NCBI GenBank assembly: GCA_037693485.1
Contig: CM075351.1
Coordinates: 96,366,001 to 96,430,000, forward strand
DNA: 64,000 bases
From: Kitagawia praeruptora
Taxonomy: Eukaryota > Streptophyta > Magnoliopsida > Apiales > Apiaceae
Reading direction: 5' to 3'
In this document: positions 1 through 11,323 of the stretch, one piece after another
How the letters are laid out: the number at the start of each line of letters is the position of its first letter
Numbering within the stretch: the first letter of the stretch is position 1
Position numbers and translations under genes: made by a program
Notes under the pieces: generated by a model
What the model was told of the DNA's origin: nothing
The model's database searches: none
The model's input: the letters and a program-made list of their open reading frames with translations, nothing else

Positions 1-1220
1 CCCCAGAAATGTGTGTTCGGGGTCGAATCCGGGAAATTCCTAGGGTTCATTGTCAACCATAGAGGCATCGAAGCGAACCCTGCAAAAATAAAAGCTTTAA
101 TGGACATGCGATCCCCAAAAAGTGTGAAGGAGGTTCAGAGTTTAACAGGAAGGATCGCAGCACTCAATCGGTTCGTTTCCAAGTCATCAGACAAGTGCCA
201 AGAATTCTTCAAGGCAACCAAGAAGGTGGGGAAGGATTTTGAATGGACCCCGCAGTGTGAGGAGGCATTTCAGAAAATTAAGGAGCATTTGGGATCGCCA
301 CCTCTACTCTCCAAGCCCCGCGAGGAGGAAACACTCATTGTGTACCTCGCAGTGTCAGAGCATGCGATCAGTGCTGTTTTGGTTCGCGAGGAGGAAAAAG
401 TTCAATATCCTATCTATTATGTTAGTCGACGAATGATAGAGGTAGAGACTCGCTACACTAATATGGAGAAACTTGCTTATGCCTTAGTATTGGCCTCGCG
501 AAAGTTAAGGCCATACTTTCAGGCTCACAAAATTGAGGTTCGCACATCTTATCCTCTAAGACAAGTGATGCATAAACCAGAAACATCAGGAAGGCTCTTG
601 AAGTGGACTGTGGAACTGAGTCAATTTGACATCGAATATAAGCCACGAGGGCCTCTAAAGGGTCAAGCTCTAGCAGATTTTATACTTGAATTTCCTCCCT
701 ATGATGAACAAGGTTCTTGGGCTCTCATACCGATCCCTGAAAAGGCGAGTAGCGAAGTTAAAACTCAAAATTCGGCCTCGTGGTGGGAACTTTTTATGGA
801 TGGTGCCTCTAATAAGGAAGGAGCGGGAGCAGGGATCGAGCTTGTTACTCCCGAGGGTCGCAGAATACGAAGCGCAGTTCATTTTACGTTTGGAGCATCT
901 AACAATGCAGCTGAATACGAGGCCCTAATCATTGGTCTCAAATTTGCAATTGAAATGAAAATCTCAATGCGTACAGTGATTCTATGCTGGTCACGGGCCA
1001 CATTGGATGCGGTTGGCAAGCTAGAGGGCCTCAAATCGAACTATATCTGCGATGTGTGCAAAGATTAATGAAGTCATTTAAACAGGTCAAGGTGGAATTT
1101 ATCAGGCGGGCAAAGAATCAAGGCGCTGATGCCCTAGCAAAATTGGGTTCGCGTCGTGAAGCCACCTTACTTGGAGTCATACCTTTGGAAATTCAAACGA
1201 AGCCTAGTGTCCCTGAATAG
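1..1220 (+). pseudogene. pol: Gypsy pol: RT C-terminus, RNase H and archaeal-like RNase H
   Basis: The frame is open from base 1 and begins in the RT connection region (CVFGVESGKFLGF), just after where the catalytic YxDD would lie off-window. The classical RNase H follows (ETLIVYLAVSEHAISAVL, then SGRLLKWTVELSQFDIEYKP). A second RNase H starts near base 780 (WWELFMDGASNKEGAGAG, then NNAAEYEALIIGL). Around base 970 a small indel moves coding into another frame, which reads SDSMLVTGHI through ADALAKLGS. That frame stops at TAG 1218-1220, yet resumes directly into integrase, so this is one polyprotein broken by one frameshift and one nonsense codon. Two RNase H domains place it in the Tat lineage. 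It is not functional as read. Confidence 0.85.
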
Positions 1221-1226
1221 TTTATC

Positions 1227-2489
1227 ATGGAAGTAGTGAGCCCAGAACCAACTTGGATGACCCCTATATGGGAGTATGTGAAGAATGGGGTACTATCTCA
1301 CGATAAAAAGGAAGCAAGAAAGGTAAAATATCAGGCTGCTCGCTATGTTATTTATGATGAGGTTCTGTATCGAAGAGGGTTCAACACTCCGCTCTTGAGG
1401 TGTGTAGATGGCGAGGAATGTAATTATATTCTAAGAGAGGTCCATGAAGGTATTTGTGGGAATCATTCAGGGGGCAGTTCGCTAGCTCAGAAAATCCTTC
1501 GTCAAGGATATTTTTGGCCCACACTTAAAAGAGATGCATTTGAGTTTTCTAGGAAATGCGATGCTTGTCAAAGGATCGCTAATTTCAGCAACGCACCGGT
1601 CTCTCACCTCACTTCGCTCACGAGCCCATGGCCCTTTGCTATGTGGGGGATCGATCTAATTGGAGAACTACCTAAGGCTAAAGGGGGAGTTAAATATGCA
1701 GTGGTGGCAGTGGATTATTTTACTAAGTGGGCTGAAGCTGAGCCACTTGCAACAATCACCGCCAAGAAACTAAAGGATTTTGTGTATAGAGCAATTGTGT
1801 GTCGCTATGGGATCCCTTATCAACTCATATCAGATAACGGGAAACAATTTGACAGCAAGGAAATGAAGGAATTCTGTGAGAATTTGGGGATCAAGAAAAG
1901 TTTTTCAGCTGTTAGTCATCCTCAGAAAAATGGCCAAACTGAAGCAATCAACAAAATAATCAAACATACTTTGAAGGCGAAGCTGGAAGAAAGTAAGGGC
2001 AATTGGCCTGAAGAGCTACCAAGGGTCTTGTGGTCTTATAATACGACCCCAAGGAGTACTACTGGAGAGACTCCATTTTCCCTTACCTATGGGTGCGAGG
2101 CCATGGTTCCAGTAGAAGTTGGTTCGGGATCGTTTAGAAGGGAACATTATGACCCTGAGTCTAATGAAGTTAATCATAGACTCTATCTGGACATGATTGA
2201 GGAAACTAGAAGCGAGGCTCAGCTACGCCTCGCTGCTTATCAGCAACGGACCGCAAGGTACTACAATGGGAAGGTTAAAGTGCGATCCCTACGTACAGGC
2301 GACCTCGTTCTCAGAAGGGTTATGCCTAACACCAGGGTCGCGACTCACGGTGTTTTTGGTGCTAATTGGGAAGGACCCTACAAGGTTTACGCAACTCTAT
2401 CAGAAGGAACATACTATCTCACTGATATGGAAGACCAGGTTATTCCGCGAGCTTGGAACGCGGAGCATTTGAGAAAATACTATCAGTAA
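1227..2489 (+). CDS. pol: Gypsy integrase (part of pol)
   Basis: About 420 residues in the same frame as the end of the second RNase H; only the TAG at 1218-1220 separates them, and the first ATG here is internal to the polyprotein. The HHCC zinc-binding motif is visible (HEGICGNH, then KCDACQR). The DDE catalytic core is complete: D in WGIDLIGEL, D in LISDNGKQFDS, E in NGQTEAIN. The C-terminal GPY/F-type module is present (FGANWEGPYKV). It ends with HLRKYYQ and TAA, a typical plant gypsy integrase end without a chromodomain. Integrase joins element cDNA to nuclear DNA. The domain looks intact but belongs to a disabled polyprotein. Confidence 0.88.
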   Translation: MEVVSPEPTWMTPIWEYVKNGVLSHDKKEARKVKYQAARYVIYDEVLYRRGFNTPLLRCVDGEECNYILREVHEGICGNHSGGSSLAQKILRQGYFWPTLKRDAFEFSRKCDACQRIANFSNAPVSHLTSLTSPWPFAMWGIDLIGELPKAKGGVKYAVVAVDYFTKWAEAEPLATITAKKLKDFVYRAIVCRYGIPYQLISDNGKQFDSKEMKEFCENLGIKKSFSAVSHPQKNGQTEAINKIIKHTLKAKLEESKGNWPEELPRVLWSYNTTPRSTTGETPFSLTYGCEAMVPVEVGSGSFRREHYDPESNEVNHRLYLDMIEETRSEAQLRLAAYQQRTARYYNGKVKVRSLRTGDLVLRRVMPNTRVATHGVFGANWEGPYKVYATLSEGTYYLTDMEDQVIPRAWNAEHLRKYYQ

Positions 2490-2554
2490 AAGCTTCATTA
2501 CTGGTAGCCTCTATCTATTTCTACTACTTAGCTTGAATAAATTCATACAAAGTA

Positions 2555-2565
2555 CTGGGGGGTAG
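2555..2565 (+). other. Internal polypurine-tract-like motif after integrase
   Basis: CTGGGGGGTAG lies 66 bases after the integrase stop. It matches closely the CTCGGGGGGTAG adjoining the 3' LTR at 6434-6445. The two motifs bracket the antisense gene. It may act as a second plus-strand primer; this is inference. Confidence 0.5.
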
Positions 2566-2601
2566 TGCTCATATAGACACCTCCCCTTTATGATGTAATG
2601 A

Positions 2602-2702
2602 CTTTAGGGCCTCGTCCCTACTTATCAACTTTAGGGCCTCGCCCCTACTATGTACTACATGAAGACATTTCTACTTATCAATTTTAGGGCCTTGTCCCTA
2701 CT
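2602..2702 (+). repeat. Short interspersed tandem motif, three copies
   Basis: TTTAGGGCCTCGTCCCTACT recurs three times with small changes (near 2603, 2631 and 2683), separated by variable spacers. It lies in the untranslated stretch between integrase and the antisense gene. No coding potential seen in 2490-3186. Confidence 0.7.
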
Positions 2703-3186
2703 ATGGCAATAAATGAGTTCGTTTACATTCATTATTGTTTATTTAAATTTCAATTCTTGCATTCAAATTTCATTTGTTTGTTTGTTAGAATTTTACATCT
2801 TAAAGGATTAGCTCAGTGCAACGAAGCGAGGCTACTCCAGACAATAATCTATGAAAAGCACAATTTGGAAATATCATATGCGACCCCAACGGTTCGCACC
2901 TAACGATCTCACAAGAATAGATCGCACTTATTACAATTGAAGGAATCGGATTACACAAATGGAAAAATATGACGTTGCTATGAAGACAGTTAACATGGAA
3001 GCACATGCAATTATATTGGAAACGTGGATGAAAATTAAAGTTACTATGGGTCGCCATGCGATCCCAGAAGACTTGCAGTTATCAGAGTTATCCAACAACA
3101 AAAATATAGTTACATCTCGCGAGGTATTCAAAGGGTACCCGCATCCCTAGTTCGAGAACGTAAAGGCATTAATGGTTGCAAACAAA

Positions 3187-5755
3187 TTATGGGGCATTCT
3201 TATCTTGAATGGCTTTCGTAGCTTCCTCCGTCAGCCTCGCCTCCTCCGCGACCCGAGCTTCCTCAGCAAGGCGCTCTTCCTCAGCATCCTCCTCAGCGAT
3301 CTGCTTTTTTAGATTCTCAACGAAGTCGGCATTCCCAGGCCCAAGCTGATCCCAATCAAAGTCAGGGATCGTTCGAATGAACTATTTCATAAAGGTAACT
3401 TGACCTTTAGCGAGGAATATGCTTTCAGCGTTGTCTAGAGAAGCTTGAGCAGCAGCCAGATCGTTCTTAACTTTCTCGATCTCCTCATCCTTCTTCTTCA
3501 AGGCCGCTTCGCTGGATTTTTGTAAATCTTTGAAAGATTTCTCGAAATCATTTCTCTCTTTGCGGGCATTCTTGAGGTCTGTACGGAGGTTAGCGGTGTC
3601 AAAAGAAAGTTGCTTCTTATAGGTCTCCTCCAGGGATCGCTTGTCTTCCACTTTCTGGAATTCAAGGACCTTGACCTTGTTCTCCAGTCTCAGAAAATCC
3701 CTGGTATGGGCAGATTGACGAATGAAGGCTTCGGCTAGGCACTTTGTTATTGCAGTCGCATTCTCCTCAGGGGTCGCTGCTTTCCACCAGTGGGAGGTTT
3801 CAGCCTCTTCAGCGTATTTGGTCCCTAGAGAAGCGAAGAGATGCTGCCCAGCGGTCCCAGGAACAATTCCAGAAGGAGGTCGAACAAGTCCATCCTTCTG
3901 CCCGTCCACTCTGGGCCTCTTCAACGGAGTTTGGTCAGGAGAATTTTGAGCAGCATCGCTAGCAACATTGGGCTGGACTGGGGGGTCGCTAACTACCTTC
4001 GGCAGAGCTGTGGATTTGGTAGGAGGAGTTTTCAGACTTGAATTTTTCTTGGCCGCTGCACCTTTTTTGCCTTTTGGCTGAAGGAAGGGAGGAACTGGGC
4101 CGCTTTGATTTGACATACCTAAACAGTGAGACAAAGACAAGTTAATAAATAGTTCAATCAAATATATGCGAGGACAAGTATGATACAGTTGCACAAATAA
4201 AGGAAGTAATGCGGTCCCTAAGCTCAATTGCTATTGGGGGGTATACCCTCAGTTACTATCTCAATGAGAGAAGACGAGGCCTCTTCTTGTATTTTCCTTT
4301 TTCGCGAGGACCGCCTCGCGGTAGAAGGCCCCGCTTCGGGAGTGGCTCCTACACCTTCCTTAAGAAACCCACATGTGATAAGGTTTTCTAGGGATAGGAG
4401 GGTTCGAATATTTCTTTCTGCGGGAGTAGATTTAGTCAACACCTCATCAGCACGGCGCTTCTCTTCGCCCTTCAGAACGGTGCGAACTGGGCCAACTGCG
4501 ATGCCAGAGGAGTTGTTAATTTCGAATAGTTTGAAAAAATAAAATTCACTATTTGAATAGATATCTCACCAGGCAAGTAGTTGAAACTTGTCTTCACCCT
4601 GGGGACCTCGTGTATATACAAAAATGGTTCTTTCCACGACCCTGCGTTACTTATGGCCCCAGGAAGAAGGTCTTTCTTGTTGAACTCAGGCCAGATGGAA
4701 AAATATACATCGCCAAAATCTTTGGCTCCACATCGCTTTAATTGAAGAAAATAACCCATTGTCTTCGCATCTAAGCGTGGGTATTTGAGTTTGTGGTAGA
4801 GAACATAAAGAGCAATCATGGCTCTATATCCATTTGTGCTTATCTGGATAGGAGCGAGGAAGTATGTTTCACAAACATCTTTAATGAAGGGATGGAGGGG
4901 CGAAGAAACTCCTATCTTCATAAGTGGGATCGTTAGCACCATGCGGGGAACCCTACCACCATTTTCTCCATGGTTGAAGCGATAGCATCGCATTCTCTTC
5001 TTAGGGAGGATGATTTTTCCCTCAGGACAAAATCTTTCAACACCTTCTCTAAGTGTCTTCTCTGTCAAAGTTGAAGACATATCACGACATGCAAGAATGC
5101 GAGGCTTGCCTGGTTTAACTTTCGAGCCAGGCTCGATATCTTCAGGACGAGGGCCATCAACATATATAACCCCCTCTAGCTCTGGTTGGGGGGTTGGTAC
5201 ATACGGTGTAGGAGATGCCTCAGGGATGTAGTCATAGTCTTTAAAGTTGACAACCCTGGACACCTCATCGAGACCACCATCGACTGAGGATGGTTCTTCA
5301 TAATCATCGTCATCAGAGTTGGCTTCGTTATCTGCACCTCCTTCGATGTCATAATAGGCCTCGCCTAATGAATCTACTGGAGAGTCACTAATGTTTATGG
5401 GAGAGATGGGTTTGGTTGGAGGTAAGTTAGCGAGAATATGTGCCACTTGCGAGCTGAAGGCTTCTCCTTTCTTCTTCAGAGCCTCTATCTCTTGTTGATG
5501 TGTCCTCTCAAATTGGGGCTCGCTCTGTGCTGGGAGTATGTCCAAAGACTGATCTCGCGAGCTCGAAGGATGCTTAGATCGCCATTTATCTAGGGGCACT
5601 TCCCTGGTGTATTCTTCATGCGACCACAGAGGGTCAAAATATAGTTTAAAGGAGCTTTCGCTTGTACTTGTTGCTCTTGCGATGTTAGTAGCAGCCTCGC
5701 TGCTAATTTGTATGTTTGGAAGAGGAGAAGGTGTCTTTGAACTATCAGTCGACAT
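3187..5755 (-). CDS. Antisense spliced gene of the Tat element (PF04195-like, coiled coil)
   Basis: Read opposite to gag-pol. Predicted coding exons are 5755-4570, 4495-4247 and 4118-3382. The introns (4496-4569 and 4119-4246) start GT and end AG, and joining them keeps one frame of 723 codons. The ATG at 5755-5753 follows directly on a TTTTGCAG acceptor, implying a 5'-UTR intron (5756-6061). The first exon has acidic and Pro-rich stretches, then a region resembling the 'putative gypsy type transposon' family PF04195 (SSPLHPFIKDVCETYFLAP, then FYF-like segments and NAGSWKEPFLYIHE). Exon 3 starts with a basic Lys/Ala/Pro tract and becomes a long Glu/Lys coiled coil. TAG 3382-3384 interrupts the same frame 64 residues before a second stop at 3187-3189; those residues are also coiled coil. 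Function unknown. Similar antisense ORFs are known from Retand and Grande. Confidence 0.72.
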
Positions 5756-6230
5756 CTGCAAAAGAGATTGAGTAACTCAGTGTGTGCCCTTACAGAAAAC
5801 AAAGGGAGGACAGAGGGAGAAAAGAACAAATAAATAGAGGCTCTATGTGTTCTCACTTCGCTCACGATTCGGAAAAATCGGATCGTTATTCTTAAGCTAA
5901 GGGTTTTCTATTTCAACTAAACGAAGACGGGTCGCAGGCATAAATTAGCTGTATGGGATCGCAGTTTAATGAGATCGGATCGCATATAATTAAAGTTATC
6001 TAAACATGCAATATGATGAGTATGAACAATATTCAATATCAAGGAAGAAATGAAGACTTACTTTTCTTAAGAAAGGTTGAAGAAATCTGAAGAACTTGGA
6101 GATCGCTGAAGGTTGAACTCAGAAATTTCTTGCTTTTGATCCTTGAGCAAACTGGCAGCACTTCGGTAATATGTTTGTTAAAATGAAAAAGGAAATGATT
6201 ATGACAGGAGTATATATAGACGTCAGGAGA
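5756..6230 (-). promoter_or_regulatory. Minus-strand TATA box and 5'-UTR intron of the antisense gene
   Basis: A TATATATA box on the minus strand (6211-6218) predicts transcription starting near 6180. An exon without coding potential ends at 6062 before GTAAGT, and the matching acceptor (TTTTGCAG) lies just before the ATG at 5755. The leader intron (5756-6061) is 306 bp. This is sequence inference only. Confidence 0.5.
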
Positions 6231-6432
6231 GAGAAAGGCATGGAACACGTGTCGAGATCTCAACCATTCAACGTGCATCTCGAGACATGACAACTATCAA
6301 ACCCTTTCAAATTCTTTGGTTGGGGTCGCAATGGTTACCACGGCGGTATCTATGATAAAAACACAGCTTCACTTCGCGAGTGGGTACATTGGATTTTTTA
6401 AGTCCACCTCGCATTTTCAATGACAACATGGA

Positions 6433-6445
6433 CTCGGGGGGTAGT
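6433..6445 (+). other. Polypurine tract of the gypsy element
   Basis: ACTCGGGGGGTAG ends directly at the TG of the 3' LTR. This is the expected place for the plus-strand primer of reverse transcription. Confidence 0.8.
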
Positions 6446-7227
6446 TGTTATGCCCAAATCTGGCATAATAATTATCGTGATTTAATTAGCTAAATTAATG
6501 GTTCATTATCTACAATGGGCCTCGAAGATGAAGATTGGGTCACTAAAAGCCCACTTTTGGAATCAGCCCAGCCTTACTAGAGGGCCACTTCGTTTCTTAT
6601 CAAATACAAGGGATCGCTTGGTATGACTCCCATGAAGGGATCGCTTGGTATGACTCCCACGAAGGGATCGCTACTTGCTATCATCATAACTACAAATCAA
6701 CACAAGATCGCTATCTCACTCTCTGTTGGAAGGCTCATGTCTAGATCCCGCGAGGTCACATGAGTATCTCTACATTTGGGTTCGCTTTGCATGACTCGAC
6801 CCCTCGAGGTCGCATGCCTCGCTTATGCTGCATCACTGTTAGCCTCGTTTGTGAGGCCATGTTCTTGTCCATGCGAGACAATCGGTTTCCTTCTATAAAT
6901 CATGGATCATGGATAGGATCAACAACTCACTGCCACATCAGCCCTAAACGAGTGGGCTTGGGCTATGACTTATCCTCTAAAACCCTAGCCCAGCTAGGTA
7001 ACTTGATACCCAAGAACTACGTATGGCTTGATCCCTATAAATAGGGTACGTAGGCACCTTGATATGGATGAGAAACACTTCACCCTTGAAATCACCTATC
7101 AAGATCAGCCACATCTAGACACACAAACCCTAACCCTTATTCTTCTTTTATAAGCTTTATATCCGTATTTAGCTCCATTAATCCAGCAACCTCCAAAATA
7201 TTGTTATACAACATTCTCCCTATAACA
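6446..7227 (+). repeat. 3' LTR of the Tat gypsy element (782 bp)
   Basis: Begins TGTTATGCCC and ends CCCTATAACA, so the termini form the inverted pair TGTTAT/ATAACA. Inside are a direct repeat of about 30 bp built on GGGATCGCTTGGTATGACTC (6610-6670) and a TATA box (TATAAATAG, near 7036) followed by the TACGTAGGCACC element also seen in other Tat LTRs here. The bases after 7227 are copia gag coding sequence. The expected 5-bp target duplication (AAATC at 7228-7232) cannot be checked because the other end is outside the window. Confidence 0.85.
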
Positions 7228-7979
7228 AAATCTTTAAAAATGGAATTCGTGGTAAAGTTAATGGTTTAGGTTTTGATAAGGCTAGACAAGAAGAAAAAGT
7301 AGCTATTGTCAATGATGATAGTAAAGTAGAAGCTAGCACATCTAAATCTGAAGGTAAGAAAATTGTTTCTGAACCTAATCATGTTAAATTTGTTGATTCA
7401 AAAGGTACCCCTGTTGTACACAAAAGGATTAACAATAGTAATTCAGATGAGAAAGTGTTAGAGAAACCTAAGAATGTAAACATAGGGTTTCTGTCTAAGT
7501 CTCAGTTGAAACAGAGATTAGATGGTCTTTCAGAGTCTAGCAAGATCAAGAGAAATAGGAATGGAAAAGAAGGTATTAACAAAGAGAATAATTACAAGAA
7601 TGTACCTGATGCACCTAGGAAAAAATGCTATAAGTTTGAAAATCATAATCATTTGGCCCTAGACTGCAATCAAAAACCTTCTTGGAAAACTGAGTCCAGA
7701 TTCCCCAAGACTCAGAAAATTCAATACCAACCACAAAAAGCTTGTTATCATTGTGGTAGTTTACTTCATTCCATTTACATGTGTAGAGAATATCATGAAC
7801 TGTATTATGACTATTATTCCTTGAAATCTGAAACTCCTAGTCACAAACAGTTTTTGAAATCAGAGTCTAAAGTTGACTCTACAACAGGTAAAGTAAAGGC
7901 AAAATTCTCAAAGCCTGTTGTTTTTAAATCTAGTAAGAAAGGATCCAATCAAAGTTGGGTCCTAAAAAATTTTAACTAG
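7228..7979 (+). CDS. gag: Copia gag, C-terminal part (5' cut by gypsy insertion)
   Basis: The frame is open immediately from the gypsy LTR boundary through 7979 (TAG), about 249 codons. It is Lys/Asn/Ser rich, like nucleocapsid regions. Two zinc-knuckle-like motifs occur near the end. The second is a regular CCHC (CYHCGSLLHSIYMC). The first has lost its second Cys (CYKFENHNHLALDC), so it probably no longer binds zinc. Gag packages element RNA in cytoplasmic particles. The frame differs from pol, which opens at 7976, so a small indel or a frameshift site separates them. The true N-terminus lies off-window. Confidence 0.75.
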
Positions 7980-7990
7980 TTACTTTTTGT

Positions 7991-10900
7991 TTGCAGGGCA
8001 CAGGAAAGAAGCATTCAATTATCTTGGACAGTGGATGCTCTGGACATATGACTGGAAAGAAGTCCCTGCTGACAAAGTTTGAGAGGAAAGCTGGCCCAGT
8101 AATATCTTTTGGAGATGGCAACAAAGGAGAAACTCTGGGATATGGCTCAATTGTTTTGGGGAATGTCATCATAGAAAATGTAGCACTGGTTGAAGGCTTG
8201 AAACATACTCTTTTAAGCATAAGTCAACTGGGTGATAAAGGTTACAAATCAATCTTTGACAAAGAAGGATGCAAAATCTTGAATATGCAGAATGGAGACA
8301 TTGTTCTAACTGGTCAAAGACATGGTAACATATATGAAGCCAGCTTAAGTGATACATCTAAAGGAATTGTTAGATGTCTCTACAGCAAAGCAACAAGTGA
8401 TGAAAGCTGGAATTGGCATAAGAAGCTCTCACATCTTAATTTCAAGAAGCTTAATCAACTTGTTAAGCATAATCTGGTGAGAGGCCTACCTCAGGCAAAT
8501 TATGTGCAAGATGGACTTTGTGATGCATGTCATCTTGGAAAGCAAAGAAGAACCATTTTCAAGAGCAAGACTGAGAATTCAATTACTGAACCATTTCACA
8601 TGCTACATCTTGATCTGTTTGGTCCAGTAAACATTATGTCTATCAGTAAGAAAAGATTTGCTCTAGTGATAGTGGATGATTTCACAAGGTTCACATGGGT
8701 GTTCTTTCTACACAAGAAGGATGAAGCTCCTCAGTAAATCATTGAACTTGTCAAGAATATTCAGAATAACTCTGAGTACAAAGTCAAAGTACTTAGGAGT
8801 GACAATGGTACAGAATTCAAGAATTCTACAATGGAGGAGTATTGTGCAGACAATGGAATCACTCAACAGTTTTCTGCACCTGGTACACCTCAGCAGAATG
8901 GTGTAGTGGAAAGAAAGAACAGGACTCTCATAGAGGCAGCAAGAACCATGCTTGCAGATGCAAAACTTCCAACCTACTTTTGAGCAGAAGCTATTAACAC
9001 TGCATGTTTTACTCAAAACTGTACCTTGGTAAATAGTCATGGAAAGACTCCCTATGAGATGATCAAAGGAAAGAAACCAAGTGTGAAATACTTTCACATC
9101 TTTGGATGCAAATGCTATTTCCTGAAAGTTCATCCAGAACAGTTAGGAAAATTTGAAGCCAAATCGGATGAAGCAATCTTTCTAGGATATTCAGCATCTA
9201 AGGCCTTCAAGGTTTATAATCTCAGAACTCACATTGTTATGGAATCAATTCATGTTGCATTTGATGATAAGAAATTTGGAATTCTGCAAACTGATGAAAG
9301 CCATGACAAATTGGAATTTGAAAATCTGAAGAATTCTGAGATACTCTCCAGTGATGATGAAGGTTCTCCAGAAGGAATTTCTATTGCTTCTCAAAGGAAT
9401 GCTACTGTTGAGGGGGAGCAAATAAATCAAAGAGAACACAGTGATCATCAGGAGCAGATTAGCTATTCAGAGTCTACTCCATCAGGAACTGATTTTTCAG
9501 AGTCTACTCCATCAGGAACTGATCTTTCAGAGTCTATTGAGGAAAGATCAGTAACTAGTAGCAATATGGAATCTACTAATTCTATTGATCAAAGGAGAGT
9601 TATTGAAGGCAGAGAGATTTCTTCTACAAGAGATACCACTAACTTAGGGGGAGAATCTAGCAGAGGCAATCTACCACCTGTTAGAAAATGGACAAAGGAT
9701 CATACTGAAGATTTGATTATTGGTGATCCAAATAGTGGTGTTCGAACTAGAAGATCAATTCAAAATGAATGCTTGTATAGTTGCTTTCTCTCAAAGAATG
9801 AACCTAAGAAGGTTGAAGAAGCCTTACAGGATCCTGATTGGGTAATTGAAATGCAGGAAGAGTTAAATGAGTTTGAGAGAAACAAAGTCTGGAAAATGGT
9901 ACCAAGACCTAAAGATAGATCTATTGTTGGTGCAAGATGGGTTTTCAGAAACAAGCTAGATGAATCTAGTATGATTGTAAGAAACAAAGCAAGACTGGTG
10001 GCCAAGGGTTATTCTCAGGAAGAAGGCATTGATGATGATGAGACCTTTGCACCTGTAGCAAGATTGGAAGCAATCAGAATGTTTCTTGTATTTGCAGCTC
10101 ATTCAAAATTCAAGGTATACCAGATGGATGTAAAGAGTGCTTTTCTAAATGGCAAACTTGATGAGGAAGTGTATGTGGAACAGCCGCCTGGATTTGTTGA
10201 TCCAAAATTTCCAAATCATGTCTACAAACTTGACAAGGCACTCTATGGACTAAAGCAGGCACCAAGAGCATGGTATGAGACTTTGTCTAAATTTCTTCTT
10301 GAAAATGGCTTCACAAGAGGTACAATTGACAAAACTCTATTCTTTAGAAAGATAAAAGGTGAATTGCTTTTAGTTCAAGTTTATGTTGATGATATTATTT
10401 TTGGTTCTACTAATGAAAAATTGTGTGCTAAGTTTAGCAAGCTTATGCAGTCTAAGTATTAGATGAGCATGATGGGTGAATTAAATTATTTCTTAGGCTT
10501 ACAGGTCAAACAGACTGAGACTGGTATTTTCATTAATCAGTCAAAGTATATCAAAGATCTTTTAAGAAGGTTTGACTTTCAAGACTGTGCAGTTGCAAAA
10601 ACACCCATGGCAACAGCCACTAAACTAGACTCTGATCCTAAGGGAAAAAGTGTGGATAATACTAGTTATAGAGGCATGATAGGCTCATTGTTATATCTAA
10701 CTGCAAGTAGGCCAGATATAATGTTTTCTACCTGTTTATGTGCTAGATTCCAAAGTGATCCTAAGGAATCTCATTTAATTGCTGTGAAGAGAATTTTTAG
10801 ATATCTCAAAGGAACTCCAAATCTTGGTTTGTGGTACCCTAGAGAATCTGATTTCTTACTAATTGGCTATTCAGACTCTGATTATGCAGGGTGTAAAATA

Positions 10901-11323
10901 GACAGGAAAAGCACTACAGGTACATGTCAATTCTTGGGAAACAGATTGATTTCTTTGGCAAGCAAGAAGCAACAATCAGTTTCAACCTCAACTGCAGAAG
11001 CTGAGTACATTGCAGCAGGCAGTTGTTGTGCATAGCTCCTTTGGATAAGAAATCAGTTGATGGATTATGGTATGACACTTAGTAATATTCCTATGTTTTG
11101 TGATAATACTAGTGCTATTAAAATTGCAGAAAATCCAGTTCAACATTCAAGGACTAAGCACATTGATGTCAGGTATCATTTTATTAGAGAACACATTGAG
11201 AATGGTACTGTGGAACTTCATTTTGTTTCTACTGACAAACAGCTTGCAGATATTCTAACTAAACCACTTGATGAAACTACATTCAGTAAATTAGTAAGTG
11301 AGTTAGGAATGTTAAATTTCTAG
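7991..11323 (+). pseudogene. pol: Copia pol: protease, integrase, RT, RNase H
   Basis: One frame runs the whole length, interrupted by four stops: TAA 8735, TGA 8981, TAG 10460, TAG 11033. Protease has ILDSGCSGHMTG. Integrase has an HHCC motif (WHKKLSHLNF, then CDACHLGK) and the DDE triad (HLDLFGPVN, RSDNGTEF, QQNGVVERKN). RT has YQMDVKSAFLNG and the catalytic YVDDIIFGS. RNase H has GYSDSDYAGC, STAEAEY and RTKHIDVRYHFIRE. Sequence around each stop is otherwise conserved, and each can be explained by one transition (CAA to TAA, TGG to TGA, CAG to TAG twice). The core motifs are intact, so the inactivation is recent or limited to point mutations. Confidence 0.88.

Larger units (their letters stand above)
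1..7227 (+). mobile_element. Tat-lineage Ty3/gypsy retrotransposon, 3' portion
   Basis: Right-hand part of a gypsy element entering from the left edge. The order is end of reverse transcriptase, RNase H, a second (archaeal-like) RNase H, integrase, a long region with an antisense gene, polypurine tract, 3' LTR. The tandem pair of RNase H domains before integrase and the antisense ORF after it are known marks of the Tat (Ogre/Retand/Grande) lineage. The 5' LTR, gag and protease lie outside the window. The LTR end at 7227 abuts an open reading frame of a copia gag, so the element inserted into that gag. Confidence 0.88.
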
